NCBI GenBank assembly: GCA_903889565.1
Contig: CAISYC010000066.1
Coordinates: forward strand, 111,826-175,825
DNA from: an uncultured beta proteobacterium
GTDB taxonomy: Bacteria; Pseudomonadota; Gammaproteobacteria; Burkholderiales; SG8-41
DNA length: 64,000 nucleotides
Direction of reading: 5' to 3'
Under the pieces are notes generated by a model, which was not told the DNA's origin, made no database searches, and saw only the letters and a list, made by a program, of their open reading frames with translations. The first letter of the stretch is position 1. Each line of letters opens with the position of its first letter. Both the position numbers and the translations under genes were made by a program. Below, in pieces: positions 63,839 to 64,000 of this stretch.

Positions 63839-63854
63839 TGTCCGAAAGCGCACA
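63839..63854. promoter_or_regulatory. TGTNCG-N4-CGNACA palindrome, site 20
   Basis: TGTCCGAAAGCGCACA, exact, 94 bp before the Crp/Fnr gene. Confidence 0.75.
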
Positions 63855-63867
63855 TTACGAGCCTTGT

Positions 63868-63926
63868 CCAATATGGTTTGAGCCTGAAGGTAGGGCCGTG
63901 TTTCCAACATGGTATGAGCCTGAAGG
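63868..63926. repeat. Direct repeats at a probable insertion sequence end
   Basis: Two 23-bp copies (63868-63890 and 63904-63926) differ at two positions and are 36 bp apart, centred on TATGAGCCTGAAGG. They lie just before the truncated plus-strand gene at the window end and may be transposase-binding repeats inside an IS end. Confidence 0.5.
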
Positions 63927-63964
63927 ACTGAGTTTGGGTCGATCATCCGAGGATGGTGATCGAC

Positions 63965-64000
63965 ATGAACGAAACGAAGCTAAACACGATCGCCCAGATC
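63965..64000 (+). CDS. Start of a probable transposase/integrase, cut by the window edge
   Basis: Only 12 codons (MNETKLNTIAQI) are present. This opening resembles DDE-type integrase/transposase proteins that begin with MNxxKLxTIxQI followed by a helix-turn-helix. Together with the direct repeats upstream it suggests an insertion sequence. The call rests on a very short sequence. Confidence 0.4.
   Translation, partial: MNETKLNTIAQI

Overview
The window is GC-rich (roughly 60-65 % by eye), gene-dense bacterial chromosome. The protein families (PA2778/PA2779 pair, DUF1840, DUF3309, DUF3096, pgaABCD, Mla-type ABC operon, PPK2 next to CYTH/CHAD, oleate hydratase) fit a betaproteobacterium, probably Burkholderiales-like. 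No rRNA, tRNA or CRISPR was seen, so this placement is inference from gene content.

Layout. 1-5.6 kb: a truncated membrane protein, a BON protein, DUF3300 and DUF2950 secreted proteins, a phospholipase D/cardiolipin-synthase-like lipoprotein and DUF5329. 5.6-9.8 kb: an operon of a hybrid histidine kinase and two diguanylate cyclases. 9.9-11.5 kb: PA2778 peptidase, PA2779 protein, CsbD. 11.7-18.8 kb: pgaABCD for poly-N-acetylglucosamine export plus a fifth gene carrying a REP-like hairpin in its 5' end. 19.1-22.7 kb: Mla/MCE-type lipid ABC transporter. 22.8-27.3 kb: two collagen-like lipoproteins, an AsmA protein and four tiny membrane or cytosolic stress proteins. 27.4-31.2 kb: stress-type proteins (GSP17M-like, triple BON, FMN reductase, VIT transporter). 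31.4-39.6 kb: alcohol dehydrogenase, aldehyde dehydrogenase, SDR, then a MacAB-TolC-like efflux set. 39.6-45.6 kb: Acg-type nitroreductase, PRC-barrel, metallothionein, hydroxylase, CYTH/CHAD and PPK2. 45.7-48.7 kb: P-type proton ATPase and a second triple-BON protein. 49-55.8 kb: DUF1003, alcohol dehydrogenase, CbpM-like protein, oleate hydratase, PRC-barrel, a frameshifted DUF1269 gene, an Old Yellow Enzyme. 56-60.7 kb: Hsp20, Lon, SOUL protein, a MlaC-like protein with a frameshifted signal peptide. 61-63.7 kb: BON lipoprotein, OmpA protein, CsbD-like protein and a Crp/Fnr regulator. The last ~140 bases look like the start of an insertion sequence.

How it works together. The strongest unexplained signal is a 16-bp palindrome, TGTNCG-N4-CGNACA, found ten times exactly and about ten more times with one or two mismatches, all between genes and usually 60-125 bp before a start codon. 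It precedes most of the stress-type operons listed above and also the Crp/Fnr gene at the right end. Its geometry equals that of CRP/FNR-family operators. I infer one regulon, run by an autoregulated Crp/Fnr protein, that combines envelope maintenance (BON, OmpA, CsbD, Mla), c-di-GMP signalling, proton pumping and polyphosphate metabolism, metal binding and alcohol/aldehyde chemistry. Two genes (DUF1269 at 53.6 kb and MlaC at 60.2 kb) carry single-base frameshifts that are either real lesions or sequence errors.
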